Below, piece by piece: positions 23,743 to 36,063 of a stretch of 64,000 bases of DNA (position 1 is its first letter; each line of letters begins with the position of its first letter). The stretch comes from Chromohalobacter marismortui (lineage in GTDB: Bacteria; Pseudomonadota; Gammaproteobacteria; Pseudomonadales; Halomonadaceae). The DNA is taken from NCBI RefSeq assembly GCF_004364315.1, contig NZ_SOBR01000007.1, positions 1-64,000 on the forward strand, in the 5' to 3' direction. A program made the position numbers and the translations under genes. Below the pieces are notes generated by a model. It did not search any database and was not told the origin of the DNA. It worked only from the letters and a program-made list of their open reading frames with translations.

Positions 23743-24483
23743 ATGTCGAAAGTGATGCTGATTACCGGCGCCGGACGTGGCATCGGCGCCGCCACCGCCA
23801 GGCACGCCGCGCAAGCGGGCTATGCCGTTGCCATCAACTATCGCAGCGACAAGACGTCGGCCGAGGGTGTCGTGAGTGACATCGAAGCGGCGGGCGGACG
23901 CGCCATCGCCATTCAGGCCGATGTCGCCAGCGAGGCGGACATCGTTGCCATGTTCGAGACCGTCGACCGCGAATTGGGGCGTCTCGACGTGCTGGTCAAC
24001 AACGCCGGCATCGTCGATCAGATCAGCCGCGTCGACGCGATGAGCTTCGAGCGTGTCGACCGCATGATGCGCATCAACGTGACCGGCCCGTTCATCTGCG
24101 CCCGCGAGGCGATCAAGCGCATGTCCACCCGTCATGGCGGCCAGGGCGGCGCCATCGTCAACGTCGGGTCGGCGGCCTCGCACCTCGGCGGTGCCAGCGA
24201 ATACGTCGATTACGCCGCCTCCAAGGGCGCCATCGACACCATGACCGAAGGCCTCGCCAAGGAAGTCGCCGGCGAAGGCATCCGCGTCAACGGCGTACGC
24301 CCCGGCGTGATTCGCACCACCATTCACGCCAGTGGCGGCAACCCCGACAAGCCCGATGTCGCCGGCTCGGTGGTTCCCATGGGGCGCATCGGCGAACCCG
24401 AGGAAATCGCCAACGGCGTGCTGTGGCTGGCCGAGGCCGGCTTCACCACTGGGGCGTTGATCGATATCGACGGCGGCGTTTAG
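23743..24483 (+). CDS. short-chain dehydrogenase/reductase (SDR)
   Basis: The 246-residue classical SDR has the TGAGRGIG cofactor motif at 8-15, NNAG at 86-89, and the catalytic Ser plus YVDYAASK (Tyr-x3-Lys) near 150-164, ending in ALIDIDGGV. The family most resembled is the glucose/sugar dehydrogenase-like group, but the substrate is not predictable. It starts after AGGAGG, 67 bases after ilvE, and could be co-transcribed with it. Confidence 0.9.
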   Translation: MSKVMLITGAGRGIGAATARHAAQAGYAVAINYRSDKTSAEGVVSDIEAAGGRAIAIQADVASEADIVAMFETVDRELGRLDVLVNNAGIVDQISRVDAMSFERVDRMMRINVTGPFICAREAIKRMSTRHGGQGGAIVNVGSAASHLGGASEYVDYAASKGAIDTMTEGLAKEVAGEGIRVNGVRPGVIRTTIHASGGNPDKPDVAGSVVPMGRIGEPEEIANGVLWLAEAGFTTGALIDIDGGV

Positions 24484-24520
24484 TCGCCATCGATTGGCTG
24501 CGCGTCGCCCAGGCGGCGTT

Positions 24521-24579
24521 GAATCCAGCTTCGCGATGCTCATTGAAGAACCCTCAACTGCGCTCGCTTAGCTGGATTC
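24521..24579. repeat. 10-bp inverted repeat in the SDR-holC spacer
   Basis: GAATCCAGCT (24521-24530) and AGCTGGATTC (24570-24579) form perfect arms around 39 bases, in the 297-base non-coding spacer. The rest of this spacer, apart from the heptamer tract, holds nothing I recognise. It looks like a dispersed extragenic repeat rather than a terminator, because no T-run follows. Confidence 0.45.
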
Positions 24580-24652
24580 GCCTTGCCTGAGGCTAGCTCG
24601 CTCAATCGCTCGGGTGTTGGGCTGTAAGCCAAAGAATCAGATAATCTACCTT

Positions 24653-24708
24653 TCGTAGCTCGTAGCTCGTAGCTCGTAGCTCGTAGCTCGTAGCTCGTAG
24701 CTCGTAGC
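24653..24708. repeat. tandem heptamer repeat (TCGTAGC, 8 copies)
   Basis: Eight perfect head-to-tail copies of TCGTAGC end 72 bases upstream of the holC start. Tandem arrays of this length are prone to slippage. It lies outside any coding frame and could act through spacing or transcription of holC. Confidence 0.9.
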
Positions 24709-24780
24709 CGGGATTGTCTTTCTTCCAGCTTCCAGGCGCGTAGCGCCGCTCTTATAACTTACGACTCCCCGAAGGGGCCC

Positions 24781-25233
24781 ATGACCCAGGTCGACTTCTA
24801 CATCTTGCCCGATACCACGCTCGACGCGCGGTTGGACTTCGCTTGCCGCCTGGCGGAAACCATCCACCGCAAGGGCTATCGGTTGCATATCCACACCGAG
24901 GACGAGGCCATGGCACGCGATCTCGACGATCGGCTGTGGACCTTCAAGCCCGAGAGCTATCTGCCCCACGCGGTGCTGGGCGACGATGTCGCGCCCGCGC
25001 CGCCCGTGACCCTCGGCTGGGAAGCCCCGCCGGCGCCCGGAGTGGAGGCGATGCTCAACCTGCATCCCGAGATTCCCGAATGGTTCTCGCGTTTCGAACG
25101 CGTCGCCGAGATCATCAACCAGCACCAAGACGTGCTGACCACCAAGCGCGCCTGCTGGCAGACCTATAAAAAGCGCGGCTACCCCGTCAAGGCCAACGAC
25201 CTCACCGGCACCTCACGCAACGCCGCGGGCTGA
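24781..25233 (+). CDS. holC: DNA polymerase III chi subunit
   Basis: The 150-residue protein has the chi signature: VDFYILPDTTLDARLDFACRLAE at the N-terminus, DDRLWTFKPESYLPHAVLG in the middle and the C-terminal FSRFERVAEII. Chi links the clamp loader to single-strand binding protein. Position directly upstream of valS is the classic arrangement. The C-terminal extension is typical of this lineage. Confidence 0.93.
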   Translation: MTQVDFYILPDTTLDARLDFACRLAETIHRKGYRLHIHTEDEAMARDLDDRLWTFKPESYLPHAVLGDDVAPAPPVTLGWEAPPAPGVEAMLNLHPEIPEWFSRFERVAEIINQHQDVLTTKRACWQTYKKRGYPVKANDLTGTSRNAAG

Positions 25234-25334
25234 GCGCGCCATGACGTCACCCCGCTTGCGGGGTTATACTTGTCGGCATTTTTCGCCACGGCCATGCGCC
25301 GTGCTGACCGTATTTCAAGAGCCGACCGACGCCC

Positions 25335-28178
<2,844 letters not shown>

Positions 28179-28203
28179 GCGCTGACTACACCCCGGCCTG
28201 ACG

Positions 28204-28237
28204 AACGCCCATGCGGTTCACACCGCATGGGCGTTTT
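28204..28237 (+). terminator. Rho-independent terminator of valS
   Basis: A 14-bp perfect stem (AACGCCCATGCGGT/ACCGCATGGGCGTT) with a TCAC loop runs into TTTT, 25 bases past the valS stop. Confidence 0.92.
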
Positions 28238-28260
28238 CATGTCAGGAGGACACAGCGCAT

Positions 28261-28291
28261 AAAAAAACCCGCGCCAGGGGGCTGCGCGGGT
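28261..28291 (-). terminator. Rho-independent terminator (minus strand)
   Basis: ACCCGCGC/GCGCGGGT with a 9-base loop is followed on the minus strand by seven T. It lies 150 bases beyond the stop of the ion-channel gene, so it ends either a long 3' UTR or a separate small RNA. Confidence 0.88.
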
Positions 28292-28441
28292 CGAGGCAGG
28301 GTACTACTAGGGGTGCATCGCGAAACGATGCGGGGATGAAACATCTGATGAGCACCAGATGGCGATCACTTTATCCCTACGCGTCTCATGCCACCAATAA
28401 TTTGTTAGCATGATAGCGATAGGCAAGTTCAATAGTAGGGC
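28292..28441 (-). ncRNA. candidate small RNA or structured 3' UTR
   Basis: Between the ion-channel stop codon and the strong terminator lie two further hairpins (GCATCG/CGATGC at 28315-28331; CATCTG/CAGATG near 28344) and no open reading frame. On the minus strand AT-rich promoter-like sequence (TTGCCT ... TAACAA) is near 28390-28425. This would fit an sRNA of roughly 120-150 bases, but the promoter is weakly supported. Confidence 0.3.
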
Positions 28442-29254
28442 TCAATCCTCGCAAGGCGCCTGCTTCCCCGCGGCATGACGCTCGGCCGCTGCCTCGTCAC
28501 GAGCGTCGAGGGTACGCTTCAGCGCCGCGACTTCGCCGTGCAGGCTGTCGATCTGCCGCGAGAGATGCCGCATCATCTCGCGGTCCGCCTTGTGCTGTCG
28601 CGACTCCTGCGCGCTGTCATCGGACACCACCAGCGAGCCGATGTACGCCGCGAAACTCCCGAACAGCCCCACCCCGCCGACCATGAGAAAGACCGCCACG
28701 ACCCGGCCCAGGGTGGTAATCGGGTAATAATCGCCATAGCCTACCGTGGTCACCGTCACAAAAGCCCACCACAGCGCTTCCTCGGCGGTGTCGATGGGGC
28801 TTTCCGGGTGTGGCGACTCGACCAGCAACATGGTGATCGCCCCGAACGCCACCAGCAGCAGCGTCGCCGTCGCCGCCGACGCAAACACCCCTTCGGCGCG
28901 ATTGCGAAACAACACCCGCCAGATCATGTGCACGGACTTCACCGCGCGGATCACGCGCAACATCTGCACGACGCGGAACAAGCGCGCCCCCTGGAACGGC
29001 CCCGGCGGGATGCAGGCCAACAGGTCGAGCCAGCCCCAACGCATGTAGCGCCACTTGTTGGGGGCGGCGCGCAAGCGCAGGCAGAAGTCCACGAAGAAGA
29101 ATCCGCACACCACCCAGTCCATATAGCCCAGCAACCGCGAGACTTCGGCGGGTAGCGTCAGGAACAGGTCCGCCAACAAGGCGCCGATCACATAGAAAGA
29201 CAGCACCAGCACGATGAGCTGGAACGGGGTAATGCTTTCTTGCCTGACCGCCAT
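28442..29254 (-). CDS. voltage-gated potassium channel-type ion transporter
   Basis: The 270-residue protein starts at 29254, where GAGGAG precedes the ATG. It has six membrane segments with an S4-like arginine-rich helix (FRVVQMLRVIRAVKSVHMIWR), a selectivity filter TVTTVGYGD, and a C-terminal helical, probably coiled-coil tail (DREMMRHLSRQIDSLHGEVAAL). It should pass K+ in response to voltage. It lies 42 bases downstream of the aminopeptidase gene on the same strand. Confidence 0.9.
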   Translation of the reverse strand: MAVRQESITPFQLIVLVLSFYVIGALLADLFLTLPAEVSRLLGYMDWVVCGFFFVDFCLRLRAAPNKWRYMRWGWLDLLACIPPGPFQGARLFRVVQMLRVIRAVKSVHMIWRVLFRNRAEGVFASAATATLLLVAFGAITMLLVESPHPESPIDTAEEALWWAFVTVTTVGYGDYYPITTLGRVVAVFLMVGGVGLFGSFAAYIGSLVVSDDSAQESRQHKADREMMRHLSRQIDSLHGEVAALKRTLDARDEAAAERHAAGKQAPCED

Positions 29255-29296
29255 GTGCTGCTCCTCGACTTCCCGGATTTCATCCACGCCTACGCA

Positions 29297-31114
29297 CTAC
29301 CGAGCGATGGGCGCCGTACGCTGCTCGAGCCAGTCGCGGGCTTCGCCGTCGACCTTGGGCATCAGGCGCCGGCGAACCTCGTCATGGTAAGCATTCAACC
29401 ACTCGACCTCCGTATCATCGAGCCGCGACATGTCGAGGGCGCGGGTATCGATGGGACACAGCGTCAGCGTCTCGAAACGCAGGAAGTCGCCGAACTCGCT
29501 GGCCTCGGCCGGGCGATTGACCACCAGGTTCTCGATACGCACGCCCCACTGTCCCGGCCGATAGACGCCCGGCTCGATCGAAGTGATCATGCCGGGCTGC
29601 ATGGCCGTCTGCGGCGTCGACGACGCGTACCATGCGATGACCTGCGGGCCCTCGTGGACGTTCAGGAAATAGCCCACGCCATGCCCGGTGCCATGGCCGT
29701 AATCGAGCCCCGCGGCCCACAGCGGCGCACGGGCGATGGCGTCCAGTTGCGGCGAAGGGATGCCGCGCGGGAACGGGGCACGCGACAGCGCGATGGTGCC
29801 CTTGAGCACCCGGGTGAAATCACGCCGGTGTGCCGCGTCGATCTCGCCCACCGGTACCACGCGCGTGATGTCGGTGGTCCCGCCCAGGTACTGGGCGCCC
29901 GAATCGATCAACAACAGGCCATCGCCTTCGATGACCGAATGCGCCGCCGGGGTGGCGTGGTAATGCGGTAGCGCGCCATTGGCGTTGAAGGCCGCGATGG
30001 TCGCGAAGCTCCGCGAGACGAAGCCATCGCGGCGCGCACGCTCGGCGGTGATCCGCTCGTCGACATCCAGCTCGGTGACCGTCTCGTCGCTGGCCAATGC
30101 GTCTTCCAGCCAGGCGAAGAAGGCGCACAACGCGGCACCATCTTCTTCCATGGCGTGGCGCACATGCGCGATGTCGCGGTCGCTCTTGCGACTCTTGGCC
30201 AGCGTGCTCGGCTGCATGGCCTCGACGACGGCCTCACCCGCCGGCACCGCTTCCGTCAGCGCCAGGCTGACCCGCGCCGGATCGATCAACAGGCGCGCAT
30301 CGACGGACAACCCTGCGAGACGCTCGGCCACCAACGCGTAATCGGCCACCTCGATGCCGTCGTCGGCAAGTTCGCCGACCAAGGCGTCATCCAGCTTGTC
30401 CGGGGCGACGAACAGGGTGGCACGCGTCGCCTCGACGAGCAGGTGTGACAAAAACACCGGATTGAAGTCGACATCCGCCCCGCGCAGGTTGGTCAGCCAG
30501 GCAATATCATCGAGGGTCGAGACCAGGTGCGTGTCCGCGCCTTGGGCCGCCATTTCCTCGCGCAACGCCGCCAACTTGTCGCGCCGCGCGGTATCCACGT
30601 AAGCGCGCGGGTGGGCGCGCACCGGCGCCTCGGGCAACGCGGGGCGGTCCGGCCAGATGGTATCGAGCAGATCCCGATGGCCTTCCCAGCGGATCGCTTT
30701 CGGCGCCAGATGCGTTTCCAACTGGCGCACGCTGGCCGCCGACACCACCGCGCCGTCGAATCCGACGGTGGCACCCGCCGGAAGCTGCTCAGCGAGCCAC
30801 TGCATGGGCCGCTGCGCCTGACCGGGCTGGAGTTTCATCAGCTCGATGCCGCTGCCCGCCAACTGCTGCTCCGCCTGGACCCAGTAGCGACTGTCCACCC
30901 ACAGCCCGGCCGCCTGCTGGGTGACCACCAGCGTGCCCACTGAGCCGTCGAAGCCCGATAACCAGGCACGGCCTTGCCAATGCTCGGGCAGGTATTCGGA
31001 ACTATGCGGATCGGAAGACGGCAACCACCAGGCATCGACGGCGTTTTCGTGCATGGCCTCGCGCAGCGCGGCCAGGCGGGCGGCAGGTGTTCGGGGAGAT
31101 TCACTCAGCGGCAT
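29297..31114 (-). CDS. pepP: Xaa-Pro aminopeptidase (M24 family, long form)
   Basis: The 605-residue protein has two creatinase-like N-terminal domains and a C-terminal pita-bread M24 domain with the metal ligands in LLIDSGAQY, GGTTDITR, GHGTGHGVG, SIEPGVY and the late Glu in FLRFETL. It removes N-terminal residues before proline. It follows a peptide transporter gene by 3 bases, so peptide uptake and hydrolysis are probably co-expressed. The symbol is by function; this is the long APP1/XPNPEP-like form rather than the short Escherichia coli PepP. Confidence 0.9.
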   Translation of the reverse strand: MPLSESPRTPAARLAALREAMHENAVDAWWLPSSDPHSSEYLPEHWQGRAWLSGFDGSVGTLVVTQQAAGLWVDSRYWVQAEQQLAGSGIELMKLQPGQAQRPMQWLAEQLPAGATVGFDGAVVSAASVRQLETHLAPKAIRWEGHRDLLDTIWPDRPALPEAPVRAHPRAYVDTARRDKLAALREEMAAQGADTHLVSTLDDIAWLTNLRGADVDFNPVFLSHLLVEATRATLFVAPDKLDDALVGELADDGIEVADYALVAERLAGLSVDARLLIDPARVSLALTEAVPAGEAVVEAMQPSTLAKSRKSDRDIAHVRHAMEEDGAALCAFFAWLEDALASDETVTELDVDERITAERARRDGFVSRSFATIAAFNANGALPHYHATPAAHSVIEGDGLLLIDSGAQYLGGTTDITRVVPVGEIDAAHRRDFTRVLKGTIALSRAPFPRGIPSPQLDAIARAPLWAAGLDYGHGTGHGVGYFLNVHEGPQVIAWYASSTPQTAMQPGMITSIEPGVYRPGQWGVRIENLVVNRPAEASEFGDFLRFETLTLCPIDTRALDMSRLDDTEVEWLNAYHDEVRRRLMPKVDGEARDWLEQRTAPIAR

Positions 31115-31117
31115 GAC

Positions 31118-32698
31118 TCAGGCTCCAGTGGTAGCGTTAGAAGACGAAGCACCGGCGGGGTCGACGGTGGGATTGCCTTTCAGCATACGCTTGATGAACG
31201 GCGTCAGCAGCGCCAAGACGATGGCACACAGCACCAATGCCACCGCGCAACGGCCGAACAGTTCCGGCAACTGCTCCAATTCCTCGGCATTGACGTGCCC
31301 GCCGATCAACCCGGCAACCAGATTCCCCAAGGCCGAGGCGGTGAACCATAGCCCCATCAGCTGGCCGCGCAGCTTGGTCGGCGCCAGCGCGCTCATGGTC
31401 GACAGCCCGACCGGGCTCAGACACAGCTCGCCGATGGTCAGCAGCAGCAGGCTACCGGTGATCCACAACGGCGACACCTGCTCGACCCCACCGGCCACGC
31501 GCATTGCCGCGAGCATCATCAAGGCAAAGCCGCCGGCCGCGAACAGCAGTCCCAGCACGAACTTCACCGGGCTGCCGGGTTCCAGGCGACGCCGCCCCAG
31601 CGCCGGCCACAGCCAGCCGAAGAGCGGCCCCAACAGGATGATGAAGACCGGATTGAACGACTGAAACCACACGGTGGGAATTTCCCAACCGAACAAGGTG
31701 CGGTCGGTGTAGTCGTGGGCGAACAGGTTATAGGATGTCGGCTGCTGCTCGAAGGATGCCCAGAAAAATGCCGCCGCCATGATCAGGATGAAGCACACCA
31801 CGATACGCGCGCGTTCCTGCTTGTCGAGCCCGTTAAAGCCGAACAGATAGACGAAATACCCGAGCGCACAAACGATGATGACCGTGGTCATGGCCTCAGC
31901 GATCGCCACCGCGTTCAAGGTAATCACGCCGTTCGCCACCAGGGCGATGAACCCCGCCAGCGCAATCGCCAAGCCGGCCACATAGTAGCCCACGCCGCGG
32001 CGGTGGACCGACGGCGCATCCCAACTGGCGGCACGCCCGCGCAGACTGTCGGCACGGCGCATGGCGGGAATCGCCGACAAGCGGAAGATCAGCAGGGCCA
32101 GCAGCATGCCCAGCCCGCCGATGCCGAAACCCCAGTGCCAACCGTACTCGCGCATCAACAAGCCGGTGAACAGCGGCGCCATCAGCGCGCCGATATTGAT
32201 GCCCATGTAGAAGATCGCGAAACCGCCGTCGCGACGCACGTCGCCCTGGTCATAGAGACTGCCCACCATCACCGAGATGCATGACTTGAACAGCCCCGAG
32301 CCGAGCACGATCAACACCAGCCCGATGAAGAACCAGGTCGCGCCCCAGACGGCGGAAAACGCGATCGACAAATGGCCCAAGGCGATCAGGACCGAGCCAT
32401 ACCAGACCGCGCGGCGCTGGCCCAGCCAGTTGTCCGCCAGCCAACCGCCGGGCAGCGCCGACAGATAGACGGCACCGGCGTAGATCCCGACGATGGCCGA
32501 GGCGGTCTCACGCGTGAAGCCCAATCCGCCCTCGAATACCGTGGCCGCCATGAACAACACGAGAAGCGGGCGAATGCCGTAGTAGGAGAAACGCTCCCAC
32601 ATTTCGGTAAAGAATAACGGTCCCAGTGCACGCGGGTGACCGGCGAACCCCTGGTCGTCTCCCGAGCGGGGTGATGCTACATCCGTGGTAGAGCGCAT
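31118..32698 (-). CDS. proton-dependent oligopeptide transporter (POT/PTR2 family)
   Basis: The product is 526 residues from the ATG at 32698. It carries the POT signature FFTEMWERFSYYGIRPLL with the ExxERFxYY proton-coupling motif, and about 14 membrane helices. It imports di- and tripeptides with protons. The aminopeptidase gene follows at once on the same strand. An in-frame start further upstream (32773) lacks support. Confidence 0.92.
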   Translation of the reverse strand: MRSTTDVASPRSGDDQGFAGHPRALGPLFFTEMWERFSYYGIRPLLVLFMAATVFEGGLGFTRETASAIVGIYAGAVYLSALPGGWLADNWLGQRRAVWYGSVLIALGHLSIAFSAVWGATWFFIGLVLIVLGSGLFKSCISVMVGSLYDQGDVRRDGGFAIFYMGINIGALMAPLFTGLLMREYGWHWGFGIGGLGMLLALLIFRLSAIPAMRRADSLRGRAASWDAPSVHRRGVGYYVAGLAIALAGFIALVANGVITLNAVAIAEAMTTVIIVCALGYFVYLFGFNGLDKQERARIVVCFILIMAAAFFWASFEQQPTSYNLFAHDYTDRTLFGWEIPTVWFQSFNPVFIILLGPLFGWLWPALGRRRLEPGSPVKFVLGLLFAAGGFALMMLAAMRVAGGVEQVSPLWITGSLLLLTIGELCLSPVGLSTMSALAPTKLRGQLMGLWFTASALGNLVAGLIGGHVNAEELEQLPELFGRCAVALVLCAIVLALLTPFIKRMLKGNPTVDPAGASSSNATTGA

Positions 32699-32928
32699 TG
32701 ACTGTCTGCCTCGTTGAGAACTTTTCAGGTTGTGCCTGACATTCGCCGCGCCTTGTGAGCGGTGGCGAAACAAAACGGCGATGGCACGTATGCCATCGCC
32801 GGGGGCGGACTATAAAACCTCCACACGAATGATCAATACCCAACTTTTGTCGTACTAACCATTTATCGGATTATCATGAGCACGAAAAGTAACTACCTGT
32901 TACTGCGGAGGCATGCCGGCAAGGCGAA

Positions 32929-35900
32929 TCAACGCGTCTCATCGTCTTCCTGCATCCACTGCGCCCAGATGGCACGGACCCGACGGCGATGCTCATCGAT
33001 ATCGGCAATCTCGACCTGGCTGCCGGCCTTGGCCAGCGAGGCGCGATGACTGATACCGCGATAGGTGAGATAGGCCTCGCGCAGCTCGCGTGCCTGCTCG
33101 GCAGGCAGGCGGCCGACGCTTTCCAGCGTCTCGAGGATGCGCATGTTATCGCTGAAGGCCAGCATCTCGGGCGTCTCGGCACCCAGCGCCAGGACGGCAT
33201 ACTGGCAAAGGAACTCGATATCCACCATGCCGCCGGGATCCTGCTTGAGATGAAACGTTCCCTGACGCCCGGCCTGATCGCTGCTGCCCAGGTGCGTGCG
33301 CATCTTGCGGCGCATGGCGACGACCGCCTCGCGCAAGGTGTCGGGGTCGCGGGGCTGACTCAGCACCTCGCGGCGCGCTGCCTCGAAGCGCTCGCACAAT
33401 GCCGGATTACCGGCAATCGCGCGTGAGCGCACCAGCGCCTGGTGCTCCCAGGTCCAGGCCTGCTGGCGCTGGTAATCGGCGAAGGCCTCGAGCGTCGTCA
33501 CCAACAACCCCGCATTGCCGGAAGGACGTAGACGCATGTCCACCTCGTAGAGTGCGCCGCTGGGCGTCATGGCCGTCAACAGGTGGATGATGCGCTGGCC
33601 GAGGCGCGTGAAGAAGACCGTGTTATCGAGGGCCTTGGCCCCGTCCGTAGCGCCTTTGGGATCGGCATCATGCAGGAACACCAGGTCCAGGTCCGAACCA
33701 TAGCCCAGCTCGATGCCGCCCAGCTTGCCGTAGCCGATGATCGCGAAACTGGCGTCATCGCGCATGCGTTCGCCATCTCGGCGCGCCGGGTAACCGTATT
33801 TGCGCGTGACATGGGTCCAGGCCATCGCCAGCACTTGCTCGAGAATCACCTCGGCGATGAAGGTGAGATAATCGCTGACCTTCATCAGCGGCCGCGCGCC
33901 GACGATATCCGAGGCCGCGACGTGCAGCACCTGGGCATGCTTGAAGATACGCAGGGCGTCGAGCTGGCCTTCCTCGTCGTCCTCGGGGATGCGCGCCAAT
34001 GCCTGACGCAGGTCATCGGCGAGTTCGTCCTTGTCGGCGGGCGAGTACAGCGTGGCGGGGTGCAGCAATTCATCGAGCAACACGGGGTGGCGCGCCAGTT
34101 GCTCGGCGATCCATGGGCTCGCGGCACACAGGCGGATCAATTGGCGCAATGCATCAGGGTTCTCGCGCAGCAATGCCAGGTACGCAGTGCGCCGCAGTAC
34201 CGCCTCGATCAGCGGCAGGACACGCTCGAGCGCGACATCCGGCGCGCGACTCTCGCCGACGGCCTCGAGCAGCAATGGCATCAGGGCATCGAGCCGTTCG
34301 AAGCCGATGCGTTGCATGGCCGCCACGGCACGCGACCGATGCAAACCGGTAAGCCGCTTGAGGGTCGCCTCGGGCGCCTCGAACCCCAGCATCGTCAGCG
34401 TCTCGCGGGCCTCCGCCGGGGTCAGTTCCTCACGCCAGAGCGCGCCCAACTCCTCGCGTGAGGCGTCTTCAGGCATGCTTTCCTCAGCGCTTTCGTCATC
34501 GGGCGGCGCGATGACGGCATCGAAATGCTCACGCACGCGTCCGCGCGCTTCCTCGAGACGCCCCATCAGCGCCGGCCAGTCGGCCATGTCGAGCGCCAGC
34601 GCCAAGCGTTCGCGCCCCAGATCATCCTCCGGCAGGGTCTGGGTCTGACGGTCCCGCTGGGCCTGCAAGGCATGCTCGAGGTCGCGCAGGAAGGCGTAGT
34701 CGACGCGCAGCGTGTCGGTCACCTCCGGTGGCAGCAACTCCAGCGTTGCCAGGCCGCGCAAGGCCTCGGCCAACGAGGTGAGCTGCAGCTCGGTATCGCG
34801 CCCCCCACGAATCAGCTGAAACGCCTGGACCACGAATTCCACCTCACGGATGCCGCCGCGGCCGAGCTTGATGTTGTCGGCCATACCCTTGCGTTTCACT
34901 TCGCGATTGATGAGGCGCTTCATCTCGCGCAGCGATTCGATGGCGCCGAAGTCCAGGTACCTGCGATACACGAACGGCCGCAACGAGGCGAGCAGTTCGG
35001 CGCCCGCTTCGAGATCGCCGGCTACTGGGCGCGCCTTGAGCATGGCGTAGCGCTCCCACTCGCGCCCTTGGTCCTGGTAGTAGCTGGCCAGGGTCGCGAA
35101 ACTGCCGACCAGCGGGCCGCCATCGCCGAGCGGACGCAAGCGCATGTCGACCCGGAAGGCAAAGCCTTCGTCGGTGACCGCATCCAACGCGGCGATCAGT
35201 TTCTGACCCAGCTTGGTGAAATATTCCTGGTGCGAGAGCTCGCGGCGGCCGCCCTGCGTCTCGTCGTCTTCGGCGTAGGCGAAGATCAGATCGATATCCG
35301 AGGAAAGGTTGAGCTCGCCGGCCCCCAGCTTGCCCATGCCCAGCACCACCAACCCCTGGGGCGATCCGTCGCCACGCGGCGCGGGCGTTCCCCAGCGTGG
35401 CGCATAGTGGCCTTCCAGCCAGCTCAGCGCCCCCTCCAGACAAATCTCCGCCAGCTCGCTGACGGCACGCGCCGTGGCCCACATGCCGGCCTCACCGGTC
35501 TGACCGCGCGGCGCACGGCACAGGTCGCGCCATACGATCCCCAACATGCGCAGCCGTCGAAAGCGCCGCACCGCGGCCTGCATGGCGGCCTCGTCCTCGG
35601 CGGCATCGAGGCGTTCGGCGAGCTCTGCTTCCCAGGTCTCGCGCGGCGGCGCCTCATCCAGTTCGCCCTCGGCATCCAGCACCGGCAACCAGCCGGGATC
35701 GCGAGCCAGCGTCTCGGTGGCGAAATCGGACAACGCCACGACACGCGCCAGCTCGGCGCGGCGCATATCCGAGAGCGCCAACCAGGTGGCACTCGGCATC
35801 TCGTCGATATCGGCATCCGCATCGCGCGCCGAGCGCTGCGCCTGGGCAACGCGATCGGCCATGCACAACGCATCGTCGAGCCGCTCGGTGGCTTCACCCA

Positions 35901-35961
35901 GCGCTTCATGCAACGGCGCGGGAATATCGGCGTCGGGTAGGAATCCTTCGTGCAGGGCCAT
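32929..35961 (-). CDS. glnE: bifunctional glutamine synthetase adenylyltransferase/adenylyl-removing enzyme
   Basis: The 1010-residue protein has two nucleotidyltransferase domains, each with the GxGKxGxxELxxxSDxDLxF signature: GMGKLGAGELNLSSDIDL in the N-terminal (deadenylylating) half and GYGKLGGIELGYGSDLDL in the C-terminal (adenylylating) half. It switches glutamine synthetase activity according to nitrogen status through PII. Length is a little above the usual 950. Confidence 0.96.
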   Translation of the reverse strand: MALHEGFLPDADIPAPLHEALGEATERLDDALCMADRVAQAQRSARDADADIDEMPSATWLALSDMRRAELARVVALSDFATETLARDPGWLPVLDAEGELDEAPPRETWEAELAERLDAAEDEAAMQAAVRRFRRLRMLGIVWRDLCRAPRGQTGEAGMWATARAVSELAEICLEGALSWLEGHYAPRWGTPAPRGDGSPQGLVVLGMGKLGAGELNLSSDIDLIFAYAEDDETQGGRRELSHQEYFTKLGQKLIAALDAVTDEGFAFRVDMRLRPLGDGGPLVGSFATLASYYQDQGREWERYAMLKARPVAGDLEAGAELLASLRPFVYRRYLDFGAIESLREMKRLINREVKRKGMADNIKLGRGGIREVEFVVQAFQLIRGGRDTELQLTSLAEALRGLATLELLPPEVTDTLRVDYAFLRDLEHALQAQRDRQTQTLPEDDLGRERLALALDMADWPALMGRLEEARGRVREHFDAVIAPPDDESAEESMPEDASREELGALWREELTPAEARETLTMLGFEAPEATLKRLTGLHRSRAVAAMQRIGFERLDALMPLLLEAVGESRAPDVALERVLPLIEAVLRRTAYLALLRENPDALRQLIRLCAASPWIAEQLARHPVLLDELLHPATLYSPADKDELADDLRQALARIPEDDEEGQLDALRIFKHAQVLHVAASDIVGARPLMKVSDYLTFIAEVILEQVLAMAWTHVTRKYGYPARRDGERMRDDASFAIIGYGKLGGIELGYGSDLDLVFLHDADPKGATDGAKALDNTVFFTRLGQRIIHLLTAMTPSGALYEVDMRLRPSGNAGLLVTTLEAFADYQRQQAWTWEHQALVRSRAIAGNPALCERFEAARREVLSQPRDPDTLREAVVAMRRKMRTHLGSSDQAGRQGTFHLKQDPGGMVDIEFLCQYAVLALGAETPEMLAFSDNMRILETLESVGRLPAEQARELREAYLTYRGISHRASLAKAGSQVEIADIDEHRRRVRAIWAQWMQEDDETR

Positions 35962-36063
35962 GACACTCTCCTGGAACGTCCCGGCGTCAAACGCCGGGGC
36001 AAGCGTGATACGCCCCAGCTTAGCGGAGCTGATCGCTAGGCAGAAGCCACCCGACGGGTAATC

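Noticed and set aside
24653-24708. possible CRISPR repeat array
   Set aside because: The heptamers are directly adjacent with no spacers; this is a simple tandem repeat.
34525-35940. 471-residue open frame antisense to glnE
   Set aside because: It mirrors the glnE codons, has no start signal, and its composition (Arg/Gln/Ala-rich) is that of a shadow frame in high-GC DNA.
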